Shown here: positions 44,821 through 52,391 of the stretch, in pieces
Layout: each line of letters begins with the position of its first letter
How positions within the stretch are numbered: position 1 is the first letter of the stretch
Assembly: GCF_021654775.1 (NCBI RefSeq)
Contig: NZ_AP025343.1
Span: forward strand, 3,749,501-3,813,500
Length of the DNA: 64,000 bases
Direction: 5' to 3'
Origin: Paenibacillus azoreducens
GTDB lineage: Bacteria > Bacillota > Bacilli > Paenibacillales > Paenibacillaceae
The notes under the pieces: model-generated
Databases searched by the model: none
What the model was told of the DNA's origin: nothing
The model's input: only the letters and a program-made list of their open reading frames with translations
Translations under genes and position numbers: made by a program

Positions 44821-44853
44821 AAAAAATCAGCCCTATAAAAGGACTGATTTTTT
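44821..44853 (-). terminator. Terminator of the methyltransferase gene
   Basis: AAAATCAG and CTGATTTT arms enclose CCC/GG pairs around TATAAAA; T-rich on both strands, right after the stop codon. Confidence 0.8.
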
Positions 44854-44856
44854 AGT

Positions 44857-45465
44857 TTACATGCTTTTTCTTTTCATCAGATGAATATACCACTTCAAGC
44901 CTGCATTGTGATTGAATAGACTAACCTTGTCCACAACGTCAAAATATCCAGACTGCTCTATTTCTTCGATTTTACGTTCAATCATCGCAAAGTCCGGGTC
45001 CTGTGTATTTTTATGGGAATATAGTGATGAGATGATAACGCCGTTTGGAGTAAGAAATCGGGAATATTCAAGTAACTTGTCAGAAGTATGGGGCACATAC
45101 TGCAAAGACTCGTTAAACACGATTACATCATATAGCTTTTCGGGTACATACTGGTTAATATCACCGCAACGGAAAATATTCCTGGACGTCTTAGCCGCAG
45201 CTATTTGGACTGCTTCCTGCGAAAGATCCACGCCAAGATAACCTTCCTTTTCCTCGCCAAGAAGCATATCGAACAATATGCCTGTACCGCATCCCATGTC
45301 GAGAATGCCTTCTTTGGCAAGGAATTTACGGATGTAGCCGTACACGATGGAGTATCTGGCATACTCCGTGATATCGGCCAAATAGTCCCATACTCTGGAG
45401 CGGTACTCCTCATCCCATTGTTGTTGAGTGCTCTCAATATAATCTGGTATTTTCATGCTTTTCAT
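44857..45465 (-). CDS. Class I SAM-dependent methyltransferase
   Basis: A 202-residue methyltransferase. Motif I is ILDMGCGTGILFDMLLG (about 55-71), motif II YLGVDLSQEAV, then CGDINQYVPEKLYDVIVFNE and LLEYSRFLTPNGVIISS for motifs III and IV. The fold transfers methyl from SAM; the target cannot be inferred. ATG 45465 lies behind GGGAGGAATCGGA. Monocistronic. Confidence 0.87.
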   Translation of the reverse strand: MKSMKIPDYIESTQQQWDEEYRSRVWDYLADITEYARYSIVYGYIRKFLAKEGILDMGCGTGILFDMLLGEEKEGYLGVDLSQEAVQIAAAKTSRNIFRCGDINQYVPEKLYDVIVFNESLQYVPHTSDKLLEYSRFLTPNGVIISSLYSHKNTQDPDFAMIERKIEEIEQSGYFDVVDKVSLFNHNAGLKWYIHLMKRKSM

Positions 45466-45691
45466 TCCGATTCCTCCCGAATGCTTATTTAACTTTCATG
45501 TTACCAATCAGCAATAGAGAAACAATGATTTGAAGCAGCCAGATCTGATAATCAAAAATAGTAATACTAGTAATTATTACCATATTATATAATAACACTG
45601 AATTTCTATTATGTAAAATAATGGTTTTCGAGCGAGTTGTTATGCACAAAGGAAGTCAATTTTCTACCAATCTCGCAGTCGCAATGTAGAC

Positions 45692-45720
45692 GAAAAAGTG
45701 ACCCCCTCATCGAAGTCACT
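45692..45720 (-). terminator. Terminator of the two-component operon
   Basis: AGTGAC (45698-45703) pairs with GTCACT (45715-45720); the minus strand continues in TTTTTC. Confidence 0.65.
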
Positions 45721-45928
45721 CTCTCTTTCCTTGCCGTCGTTTGAACTGAACGATTCGATAAATTGTATAGATGACCACCCCAATTACCGCCATCCAAATG
45801 CAAACGGATTTGAAAACGCTCCATCCACCCGAAGAAGAATTGTTTGGATAGTATAAAGCAGACACGGTTAAACACATCAACCCGATGACGATAAAGCACG
45901 CGGCAATTAGCCAGTCAACTTTTCTCAT
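45716..45928 (-). CDS. Small two-helix membrane protein in the kinase operon
   Basis: A 70-residue protein beginning MRKVDWLIAACFIVIGLMCL, with two membrane helices (about 5-25 and 37-58) and a basic C-terminal tail. ATG 45928 follows GGAGGAAAAAG and overlaps the end of the kinase gene by 14 bp, so it is co-translated. Small membrane proteins of this kind can modulate a sensor kinase; here that is only a guess. Confidence 0.75.
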   Translation of the reverse strand: MRKVDWLIAACFIVIGLMCLTVSALYYPNNSSSGGWSVFKSVCIWMAVIGVVIYTIYRIVQFKRRQGKRE

Positions 45929-47330
45929 CTTTTTCCTCCTGCATGGTCGGGAGTGTGAATGTAACCGTAAAGCGCGTACCAATCTCCCTCTTGCTGCTTA
46001 CTTGAATCGTCCCTCCTTGCAGCTCCACCAATTTCTTCACGATGGATAACCCTAGGCCTGTACCACCCGTTTTCCGCGATCTTGACTTCTCTACCCGATA
46101 GAAGCGATCAAAAATATATGGCAGCTCATCCTCAGGGATCCCAATCCCCGTGTCCTCTATCGAAAATAAGAGTGAGTCAGGAGTGCTCCGGAGATGGATT
46201 TCAATCCTTCCGTCTTCGGTATAACGAACCGCATTCTCCAACAGGTTGAGTACAATTTGTTCCATGCGCATCCTATCGCCACGGATTAATGGTACAGATG
46301 CGACAGGATGGACGATGAGTTCGATTCCTTTCTCCTTTGCTTTTAACGAAACCATTCTTACAGCTTGCTTTATCACATCCTTCAAGTCCACCCGCTCCAT
46401 GGATAGACTGATTTGTCCCTCCTCCATCTTCGCAAGTTCAAATAGATCATCGACCAGGTGTTGGATCCGTACACCTTCTTGATAAATAATATCCAGATAG
46501 TGCTCCTTTTCTTCCTCCGTTTCATATAAACGGTTTTTCAAGACCTTTGCATAACCTTCCAAGTAAGTGATTGGAGTTCTCAGCTCATGGGAGATATGAG
46601 CGAAAAATTCCTGCCTCGTATCTCGAAATCTTTGCAGATCGGAAGCCAAGTTATTAATGGCCGCTGCCAGATCACCAATCTCGTCTTTGGTATGGATATC
46701 TAATCGAGTTTCCAGTTCCCCGATAGCGATTTTCTTCGTCGCTTTTTGCACCATAATGAGAGGTCGCGAAAATACCAGTGCCATAATCCATGTGATTCCA
46801 ATAGCGAGTAAGAAAGCCCCGACACCTGAAAGGAGTATAAGATTTCGCACTGTAATAAGAGACTTATCCATGCTTTGCATGGAGGCCATCACATAAATAG
46901 CAGAAGAAATCCGACTATCTTGATAGATCGGTTGGCCAATGACCATATAACGATTGCCTAACGGATCTTCGTGTTCCAAATGGATGGACTTCCCGGAAAA
47001 AATTTGCTGTATATCCTCTGTCCGAATAAAAGACCGATCCGCTGCGTTATGTCCGCCTGAATGAAAGGTGATCTCACCTGATGCGTTAATATAGAACATA
47101 CTTACATTCGAAAAATCCGCAAATGTCAGTATCATTTCTTCCATCGACGACTCCGTTGTCTCCGCCATTGCCCTGAAATGAGAGGTCATCTCGGTGACCT
47201 CCTTTCTCATCTCGGCATGATAGAAGTTGGAAAACATTTGATACAAGCTCAAGCCCAGAAAAAGGAGAACGATAAAAACGATCGAAGCAATGACGAGTCC
47301 GAGTCTCATCCCAATCCTATTCCGGCTCAT
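45915..47330 (-). CDS. Sensor histidine kinase (OmpR-type partner)
   Basis: A 471-residue kinase: membrane helices near 10-32 and 167-187 flank an extracellular sensor, then HAMP (about 190-240), HisKA with FFAHISHELRTPITYLEG, and HATPase (NLLENAVRYT, DTGIGIPED, GTGLGLSIV). It overlaps the regulator gene by 4 bp. The kinase itself looks complete, but its cognate regulator lacks its N-terminus and the operon may be disabled. Confidence 0.9.
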   Translation of the reverse strand: MSRNRIGMRLGLVIASIVFIVLLFLGLSLYQMFSNFYHAEMRKEVTEMTSHFRAMAETTESSMEEMILTFADFSNVSMFYINASGEITFHSGGHNAADRSFIRTEDIQQIFSGKSIHLEHEDPLGNRYMVIGQPIYQDSRISSAIYVMASMQSMDKSLITVRNLILLSGVGAFLLAIGITWIMALVFSRPLIMVQKATKKIAIGELETRLDIHTKDEIGDLAAAINNLASDLQRFRDTRQEFFAHISHELRTPITYLEGYAKVLKNRLYETEEEKEHYLDIIYQEGVRIQHLVDDLFELAKMEEGQISLSMERVDLKDVIKQAVRMVSLKAKEKGIELIVHPVASVPLIRGDRMRMEQIVLNLLENAVRYTEDGRIEIHLRSTPDSLLFSIEDTGIGIPEDELPYIFDRFYRVEKSRSRKTGGTGLGLSIVKKLVELQGGTIQVSSKREIGTRFTVTFTLPTMQEEKDEKS

Positions 47331-47911
47331 CGATCTCCTCCGTCTGGCGAGAATTTATAACCCACACCCCATACCGTTTGTATCGGATCATAACCTAGTC
47401 CAGCGCGTTGTAACTTTTCTCGAATATTTTTGATATGGGTATCCACGACACGGGCATCGCCCATATATTCATACCCCCATAATCTTTCAATCAGTTCTTC
47501 CCGCGAAAAAGTGCGTTGACTATGCTTACCCAGATAGAGCAGTAAATCAAACTCTTTAGGCGTGAAATCAACGACCTCCCCGTGAATGTGAATTTCACGA
47601 GCTTCTGCATTTATTTGGAGATTATGCAATGTTATTGTCGATCCTTGAACCGTGTGCGCTTGATTAAGCATAGAGCGTCTCAATAACGAAAAGACACGTG
47701 CCAATAACTCTTCAGGTTCAAATGGTTTCGTTAAATAATCATCGGCTCCGATCCCCAGTCCATGGACTTTATCTTTGGTTTCAGATCGAGCCGTAAGCAT
47801 CAAAATCGGTATCATTTCCGTTTCTCGAATGGCTTTGCAAACCTGCCAACCATCCATGCCTGGCATCATCACATCCAATATCAGAAGATCAAACGAATGA
47901 CATCCATTCAT
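47327..47911 (-). CDS. OmpR-family response regulator lacking its N-terminus
   Basis: A 194-residue product that begins inside the receiver, just before the phospho-acceptor (LLILDVMMPG, Asp13). The first 40-45 residues, which hold beta-1 and the conserved acidic pair, are absent. The remaining receiver (TKPFEPEELLA) and the winged-helix domain (FSREELIERLWGYEYMGDA, VVDTHIKNIREKL) are intact. The start ATG 47911 lies inside the end of a truncated multicopper oxidase gene and has no Shine-Dalgarno, so any expression would depend on coupling. Without the acidic pair, phosphorylation should fail. Confidence 0.85.
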   Translation of the reverse strand: MNGCHSFDLLILDVMMPGMDGWQVCKAIRETEMIPILMLTARSETKDKVHGLGIGADDYLTKPFEPEELLARVFSLLRRSMLNQAHTVQGSTITLHNLQINAEAREIHIHGEVVDFTPKEFDLLLYLGKHSQRTFSREELIERLWGYEYMGDARVVDTHIKNIREKLQRAGLGYDPIQTVWGVGYKFSPDGGDR

Positions 47912-48509
47912 CTAATACAAGGGTGTAATCACGATCGTAGCTATCATTCGGATCTTCCACAATCAGAGCACCGTAGAGGCCTTTATCAAGTTGATTGACA
48001 CTATCTTGGTGCGAATGGTACCAATAGGTACCTGGAATGCTGGCTTTAAACTCATACGTGAAAGTTTTGCCCGGAACAACAGCATCTTGTGTAACGCCCG
48101 GAATCCCATCCATCTCATTCGGTACAGGGTAACCGTGCCAATGAATGGAAACGGGTTCTTCGAGCTCATTTTTTAGTTTGATCTTAACCGTTTCTCCAAC
48201 TTTAACGCGAATCTCTGGACCTGGAACAGAATTATTGAATGTCCATACAGGCAGAGTCTTATCCTTGGATACCTTCAAATTGCTCGCTTGTGCGGTAATG
48301 GTATATTCCTTGCCATCTACCCTTGTTGTTTCATCCGTGAAGATGCTGCCCGTATTATTCGAACTCTGTGTCTGGATGCTATCCACGTTCATTTTGGAAT
48401 GATCCATTCCCTTCATCATATCTAAATCATTAGAATTAGCACAGCCAGCTATTATGATGCTAACTATACCAATTGCAAGGAATATTTTTAATTTGCTCTT
48501 ACTCTTCAT
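47889..48509 (-). CDS. Truncated multicopper oxidase lipoprotein
   Basis: A 206-residue fragment of a multicopper oxidase that usually has about 500 residues. It has a signal peptide with lipobox IIAGC (Cys23), a Met/His-rich stretch (MMKGMDHSKM), and the first cupredoxin domain with two of the copper motifs: HWHGYPVP (123-130) and WYHSHQD (163-169). It ends six residues after LVLDE, just as the second domain should begin, so the type 1 copper site and two of four copper motifs are missing. Its last 23 bp are shared with the start of the response regulator gene. ATG 48509 follows GGAGG at 7 nt. Not expected to oxidise copper. Confidence 0.87.
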   Translation of the reverse strand: MKSKSKLKIFLAIGIVSIIIAGCANSNDLDMMKGMDHSKMNVDSIQTQSSNNTGSIFTDETTRVDGKEYTITAQASNLKVSKDKTLPVWTFNNSVPGPEIRVKVGETVKIKLKNELEEPVSIHWHGYPVPNEMDGIPGVTQDAVVPGKTFTYEFKASIPGTYWYHSHQDSVNQLDKGLYGALIVEDPNDSYDRDYTLVLDEWMSFV

Positions 48510-48611
48510 CACACAACCTCCACTTCATATTCTGATATTTCATACTGTAACCAGAAATTATGTGGAAACGATGGAGAAATTGAAATTTTAAATATCGGAA
48601 TTCTATGCAAA

Positions 48612-48654
48612 TAAAAATCTCATCCCCAAGACTTTTGTCTTAGGGACGAGATTT
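48612..48654 (-). terminator. Terminator of the GNAT gene
   Basis: AAATCTCATCCCCAAGAC pairs with GTCTTAGGGACGAGATTT (48637-48654) in an 18-bp stem, with T5 on the minus strand. Confidence 0.8.
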
Positions 48655-48792
48655 ATGCTCGTGATAACTTGGAAACATCCAGATGCGCCGATGTCACCAA
48701 ATCGACGCTACATATCATCTAAAAGGGCACCGCCCAAAAAAAGTAAGGATGCGCTGTCTAAAGTCATCCTCCACCGGTTATAATGCTGCCCG

Positions 48793-49350
48793 TCATTTCG
48801 ATAGACGATATACCAGTTCCATGCTGGCGAAGGAGTCTTCACTATGCTCCCGGTCGCCGCTGACCTTCATAGCCTCCTTGAATCCGCAGCCGATCCAGAA
48901 ACGGAGAGCTCCCCAATTTTTGAGATCGACCGCCGCTCTTACGGTTTCATAAGAAAGCTTGGCGGCAAGCGAGATAATTCCGTTAACGAGTTCCTTTCCG
49001 TACCCTTGGCCGCGCCAAGATGGATCGACGGCGAACAGCCCGATGTACAGATCGCGTTCTCCAGGGTAGCCTTGGTAAAGCTCGAAAAAAGCGGAAGGGT
49101 CGGCATCCGACCCGCTTGCCCGATGAGCGGCGTGCTGAAACACTACCCGATCCGGGCTTCCGCCCGGAGGAAGCCCAGGGGTACCGTTTAAAATATTGGA
49201 AATATAGAGCGGGTTGAGAGACTGTCCGGTCCATTTGGGCAGCGGGGCGGATCTTTCATACAGGTCCTGAAGGGTCTTTTCCTCCGCATACTGCAGCATT
49301 CGAATAACGCATCGATCTGTCTCCCAGTTCATAGGCCATTGCGGCATCAT
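48793..49350 (-). CDS. GNAT N-acetyltransferase
   Basis: A 185-residue GNAT protein: LFAVDPSWRGQGYGKELV near residue 105-122 is the acetyl-CoA loop, then GALRFWIGCGFKEAMKV. Substrate unknown. ATG 49350 follows AAAGGAG at 9 nt; an upstream in-frame ATG is before the ribosome binding site. A remarkable 19-bp inverted repeat lies 24 bp upstream and probably controls it. Confidence 0.82.
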   Translation of the reverse strand: MMPQWPMNWETDRCVIRMLQYAEEKTLQDLYERSAPLPKWTGQSLNPLYISNILNGTPGLPPGGSPDRVVFQHAAHRASGSDADPSAFFELYQGYPGERDLYIGLFAVDPSWRGQGYGKELVNGIISLAAKLSYETVRAAVDLKNWGALRFWIGCGFKEAMKVSGDREHSEDSFASMELVYRLSK

Positions 49351-49373
49351 ATTCTCTTTCTCCTTTAGCATCA

Positions 49374-49417
49374 AAACTACAATCTAATTAGACATATATC
49401 TAATTAGATTGTAGTTT
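49374..49417. promoter_or_regulatory. 19-bp perfect inverted repeat, likely double operator
   Basis: The arms 49374-49392 and 49399-49417 are exactly complementary around CATATA. Each arm contains the self-complementary TCTAATTAGA (49383-49392 and 49399-49408), so two 10-bp palindromes lie 16 bp apart, centre to centre. The location directly before the GNAT ribosome binding site suggests repressor control. Confidence 0.65.
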
Positions 49418-49556
49418 AATCAGTTAAATTTGGCAAGGAGGATCAATCAGTTTAAGAATACGATTCTGAAAGTAACTCCATTTCAAGAAATTGACTTTCC
49501 ACCACTCAAACCCTCCATGGACCCTTAATATCCATAATTAAAATACAAGAAGCATA

Positions 49557-50042
49557 TCACTTCTTGTTTACGGCATGCCTGCAATCTTTGGAAGCCGCAT
49601 CCAACACCGACTGGATCGTATGCTCCCTCAAGTATTGATACAAATGCTGTTCGGCACCATCCATTACTCTTTTAACCAAACATTCGCTTTGTCCGTGACA
49701 ATCCCGATCCGTTTGCGAAGCTTTTTCTTCAGCCAACATCCGATGCTGCTGCGAATTCAAATTCGAGCATTCGAACAGCTGCTGCCTGCCTTCGATCACC
49801 TGAATTACATCAAGAAATGTAATCTGCTCGGCTGGCCAAGCAAGCTCATAACCGCCATTCACTCCTGGTACTGCGCGTACGATTCCATCCTGTCTCAGCT
49901 TGGACATAATTTTGGATAAGTAGCTTTCTGAAACGCCAAGTGCTGCAGCTAGTTCCTTGATACCAACATTTTGACGATGCTCCGAGTGAGCCAAATGAAT
50001 TAAGGCGTGCAGGGCGTAATCGGTGCTTTTGGAGAACTGCAT
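49557..50042 (-). CDS. Rrf2-family regulator with three Fe-S-type cysteines
   Basis: A 161-residue Rrf2 protein with a winged helix at about 1-75 (GIKELAAALGVSESYLSKIM, GVNGGYELA) and Cys92, Cys115 and Cys121, arranged like the [2Fe-2S] ligands of NsrR and IscR, with wider spacing between the first two. It probably senses nitric oxide, iron-sulphur status or redox state. The start follows AAGAAGGAAGCAAAC. A palindrome near its promoter suggests autoregulation. No clear target operon is adjacent. Confidence 0.85.
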   Translation of the reverse strand: MQFSKSTDYALHALIHLAHSEHRQNVGIKELAAALGVSESYLSKIMSKLRQDGIVRAVPGVNGGYELAWPAEQITFLDVIQVIEGRQQLFECSNLNSQQHRMLAEEKASQTDRDCHGQSECLVKRVMDGAEQHLYQYLREHTIQSVLDAASKDCRHAVNKK

Positions 50043-50078
50043 GTTTGCTTCCTTCTTTCATAAAAGTTTGTTTACATC

Positions 50079-50103
50079 GTAGATCTGTGAAGTCTACATT
50101 ATA
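50079..50103 (-). promoter_or_regulatory. Promoter region and operator of the Rrf2 gene
   Basis: On the minus strand the -10 TATAAT (50103-50098) is followed directly by the palindrome GTAGA-N9-TCTAC (50079-50097). The -35 is weak. Confidence 0.5.
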
Positions 50104-50178
50104 ACCGATCTGCTTCACTTTTCATAATTCAATAATTCCCTGGGCATCTTTGTTTTCGTTATTGTGCTTTGATGTTCG

Positions 50179-50649
50179 TTATAAAGTTTTAATATACCAT
50201 GCATCGCAAGCAAAATGTTCCGTTGCATTTAAAGGTTTTTCTAATGGCATGAATCCGTTCTTTTTATAGAACTTGTTCGCCGCGACCATATTATTAAAAG
50301 TTTCCAGGTAACATTTTTTATAATGTTTTTTGGCAAAATCCAGGGCTAACCTAAGTAACTCGCTTGAAATTCCTGTGCCGCGCGCTTCTTTTAAAGCATA
50401 CATCTTTTGCAGTTCACAAATATCCGGTATGCCCTCTACGGGTCCGATACCACAACCAGCGACTATTTTTGCATTTTCCTCAACAACCCAATATTTAGAG
50501 CCCTCGGATTTATACAGATTATAGAAATCTCCTAAGTTCGGATCAGTCCACGCGGTTCCCGGCTTATTCGCCCCAAATTCTATCAAACAGGTTCTAATCA
50601 GATCCTCAACTTGCTTATTATCCTTTTCTTCTATCTCTCTTATTAGCAT
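50179..50649 (-). CDS. GNAT N-acetyltransferase
   Basis: A 156-residue GNAT protein: LIREIEEKDNKQVEDLIR at the start, then LQKMYALKEARGTGISSELL near 90-110 for the acetyl-CoA loop and NKFYKKNGFMPL. Similar proteins acetylate small amines. ATG 50649 follows GGAGGG at 7 nt; the frame continues 10 codons further upstream without a ribosome binding site. Confidence 0.83.
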   Translation of the reverse strand: MLIREIEEKDNKQVEDLIRTCLIEFGANKPGTAWTDPNLGDFYNLYKSEGSKYWVVEENAKIVAGCGIGPVEGIPDICELQKMYALKEARGTGISSELLRLALDFAKKHYKKCYLETFNNMVAANKFYKKNGFMPLEKPLNATEHFACDAWYIKTL

Positions 50650-50971
50650 GTAGTAACCCTCCACATACGCAATCTTCAAAGAGTGCTTTTTTCGAAGTTT
50701 TTTCTTCTATCTCCCGAAAATAGGCATTCTGTTCTCTCGAAAACGGATATCCGCCTATAATATGCAACACATATGAAAATACAGTAGAACCATAGACACG
50801 TCAATAAAACTGATAAATGAGATACCGGGTTGTCTTTAAGAAATGAGCCTTTCGCCGCAGAACGAAAATAAAGGAATATGCGAAATGCCAGCGAAAGAAT
50901 AACCATCCGTATATGACATCTCATGATCGCCACCTGGAAGGATGCCACAATAAATTCAGGAGGGAATGAGC
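50650..50971. other. Region without a supported gene
   Basis: Between divergent genes. A minus-strand open frame exists (50676-50948) but has no ribosome binding site or recognisable domain. It should hold the promoters of the GNAT and secreted-protein genes. Confidence 0.35.
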
Positions 50972-52054
50972 ATGAAAAAATCGAAATCGCTGCTTCACAT
51001 TGGGCTGATGGGCGCCCTGCTTCTTACCGGATCGGCCACGGCGCTTGCTGACGAAGCGGAACTTGTACCGATCGAATCGCTGAAACCCGCTGTTCCGATG
51101 GTCAAGCCGATACTGACAGGAACCGGCGGGTCCCTGATTCTGAGCGATTCCCCGGAATCTCCGAAAACGGAAGGTGCATATTACCGGGATTCGGTAACGG
51201 GATCGTTCCGGGTGTTCTGGCATCATCAAAATATGACTGGCGAGCCCCTGACCGTCGCGGTTGCCGTGACCAATGAATCCGACGAGCCCGTCATGCTGTT
51301 CTCTAATGGAATCGGACTGGCGACCGACTACTATCCGGATATCGCCGGACAGGTGGCGCTGGCCGATTTCATGAGCAATCATGCGGCCCAGAAGAAGGAA
51401 GCAATTCTGCAGCCTGGCGAAAGTTATTACCTGACCGCACTCACGGAAAATACGTATACCGCAAGCGGCATCGCGAATTTTACAGCTTATACGCAAAAAG
51501 GACATCGGGACGCCATGGTGACGGTAACGACGCTCGGCTACAAAGAGCAACCTGCCAATCCGCTCGACGTGCCGGTTCTGACGAAAGATATGCACGTACG
51601 CGGTACCTTCCCGCATGCAGACCGGACGGGTACGCTTGAGTACAATACGTCCAGCGGCAACTCGCTGATCCGCATTTCCTCTGCTGCCGCCGGCCCATGG
51701 AGCGACAGCATGCCGGGCGAATATGAGGAAGGTTGGAACGCGGTTGACGGCGGTGCCGTTATCAACAACGGGAACTATGGCGTAATGTACCACCTGAACG
51801 TGACCATTAATAACGAAGAGAACGTGAAGCGAGTCATTTCGGTGTACGACAACCCTTCCGGCGGCGCGGGCCACTATGTGATCCGCTGGGGCAAGGATCT
51901 GTTCCGGTCTCCGTTCGTGAATTACCAGATGGCTTGGAAATTTACACAGTTTACGGTCAACAAGAAAGGCAAAACCGTAGCGGCCGAGCTGAGCTTGACC
52001 GGCGGTGCCGCTGGACCGCAGACGCTTTATTTTACCAACAGTGATGTGAAATAG
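50972..52054 (+). CDS. Secreted beta-rich protein, unknown
   Basis: A 360-residue exported protein with a signal peptide (about 1-27, cleavage near ALA-DEAEL), followed by beta-strand-rich sequence with no membrane helix. A hydrophobic, Gly/Ser-rich sandwich pattern repeats in the first and second halves (VAVAVTNESDEPVMLF, YHLNVTINNEENVKRVI), suggesting two immunoglobulin-like domains. No catalytic motif or family is recognised. ATG 50972 has AGGAGGGA 7 nt upstream. Monocistronic; the terminator is followed at once by repeat copy C. Confidence 0.75.
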   Translation: MKKSKSLLHIGLMGALLLTGSATALADEAELVPIESLKPAVPMVKPILTGTGGSLILSDSPESPKTEGAYYRDSVTGSFRVFWHHQNMTGEPLTVAVAVTNESDEPVMLFSNGIGLATDYYPDIAGQVALADFMSNHAAQKKEAILQPGESYYLTALTENTYTASGIANFTAYTQKGHRDAMVTVTTLGYKEQPANPLDVPVLTKDMHVRGTFPHADRTGTLEYNTSSGNSLIRISSAAAGPWSDSMPGEYEEGWNAVDGGAVINNGNYGVMYHLNVTINNEENVKRVISVYDNPSGGAGHYVIRWGKDLFRSPFVNYQMAWKFTQFTVNKKGKTVAAELSLTGGAAGPQTLYFTNSDVK

Positions 52055-52080
52055 TACGATATATGATCTATACGATATTA

Positions 52081-52126
52081 AAAACTGTTCTTTCCAGGTC
52101 TGAGCGCGGAACTAGGACAGTTTTTT
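52081..52126 (+). terminator. Terminator of the secreted-protein gene
   Basis: AAAACTGTTCT (52081-52091) pairs with AGGACAGTTTT (52114-52124) with one wobble pair, then T tract that abuts repeat copy C. Confidence 0.75.
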
Positions 52127-52128
52127 AA

Positions 52129-52241
52129 GATTATAGAATTTATAAATTTTCAGCGAAGCTGAACAATTCTATAATCGCAAGAAAAACATCCGCTAAATGC
52201 GGTCTGTCTTCCTAGAAAGTACGTCGATAGACGTTTTTCTT
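52129..52241. repeat. Two-hairpin repeat, copy C (inverted)
   Basis: 113 bp identical to the reverse complement of 19501-19613. It begins two bases after the terminator T tract of the plus-strand gene. A further hairpin, TCAAGGGGGCT with AGCCCCCTTTGA (52264-52305), lies next to it and probably belongs to the DUF4272 gene. Confidence 0.9.
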
Positions 52242-52391
52242 ATCGATAACCGGTCAAGAGTGATCAAGGGGGCTAGCGGCGTAAACAACTGTAAGCCCCC
52301 TTTGACCCGTCTTTCGCCATTGATTTATAACTTGGAGCCTGGAATATAATGAGGTCATCATCGCTGCTGATCCTGACCGGGTACAGCGAAG

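Noticed and set aside
50676..50948. A 90-codon frame on the minus strand between two genes
   Set aside because: No ribosome binding site, no similarity and an odd mixture of hydrophobic and basic residues; I treat it as chance.
50921..51874. A 317-codon frame on the minus strand
   Set aside because: It is antisense to the secreted-protein gene, whose signal peptide and ribosome binding site are clear, and its product has the Arg/His-rich composition of a reverse-frame artefact.
11556..52241. CRISPR array
   Set aside because: The three repeat copies are single, far apart and structured as hairpins; there are no regularly spaced repeats and no cas genes.
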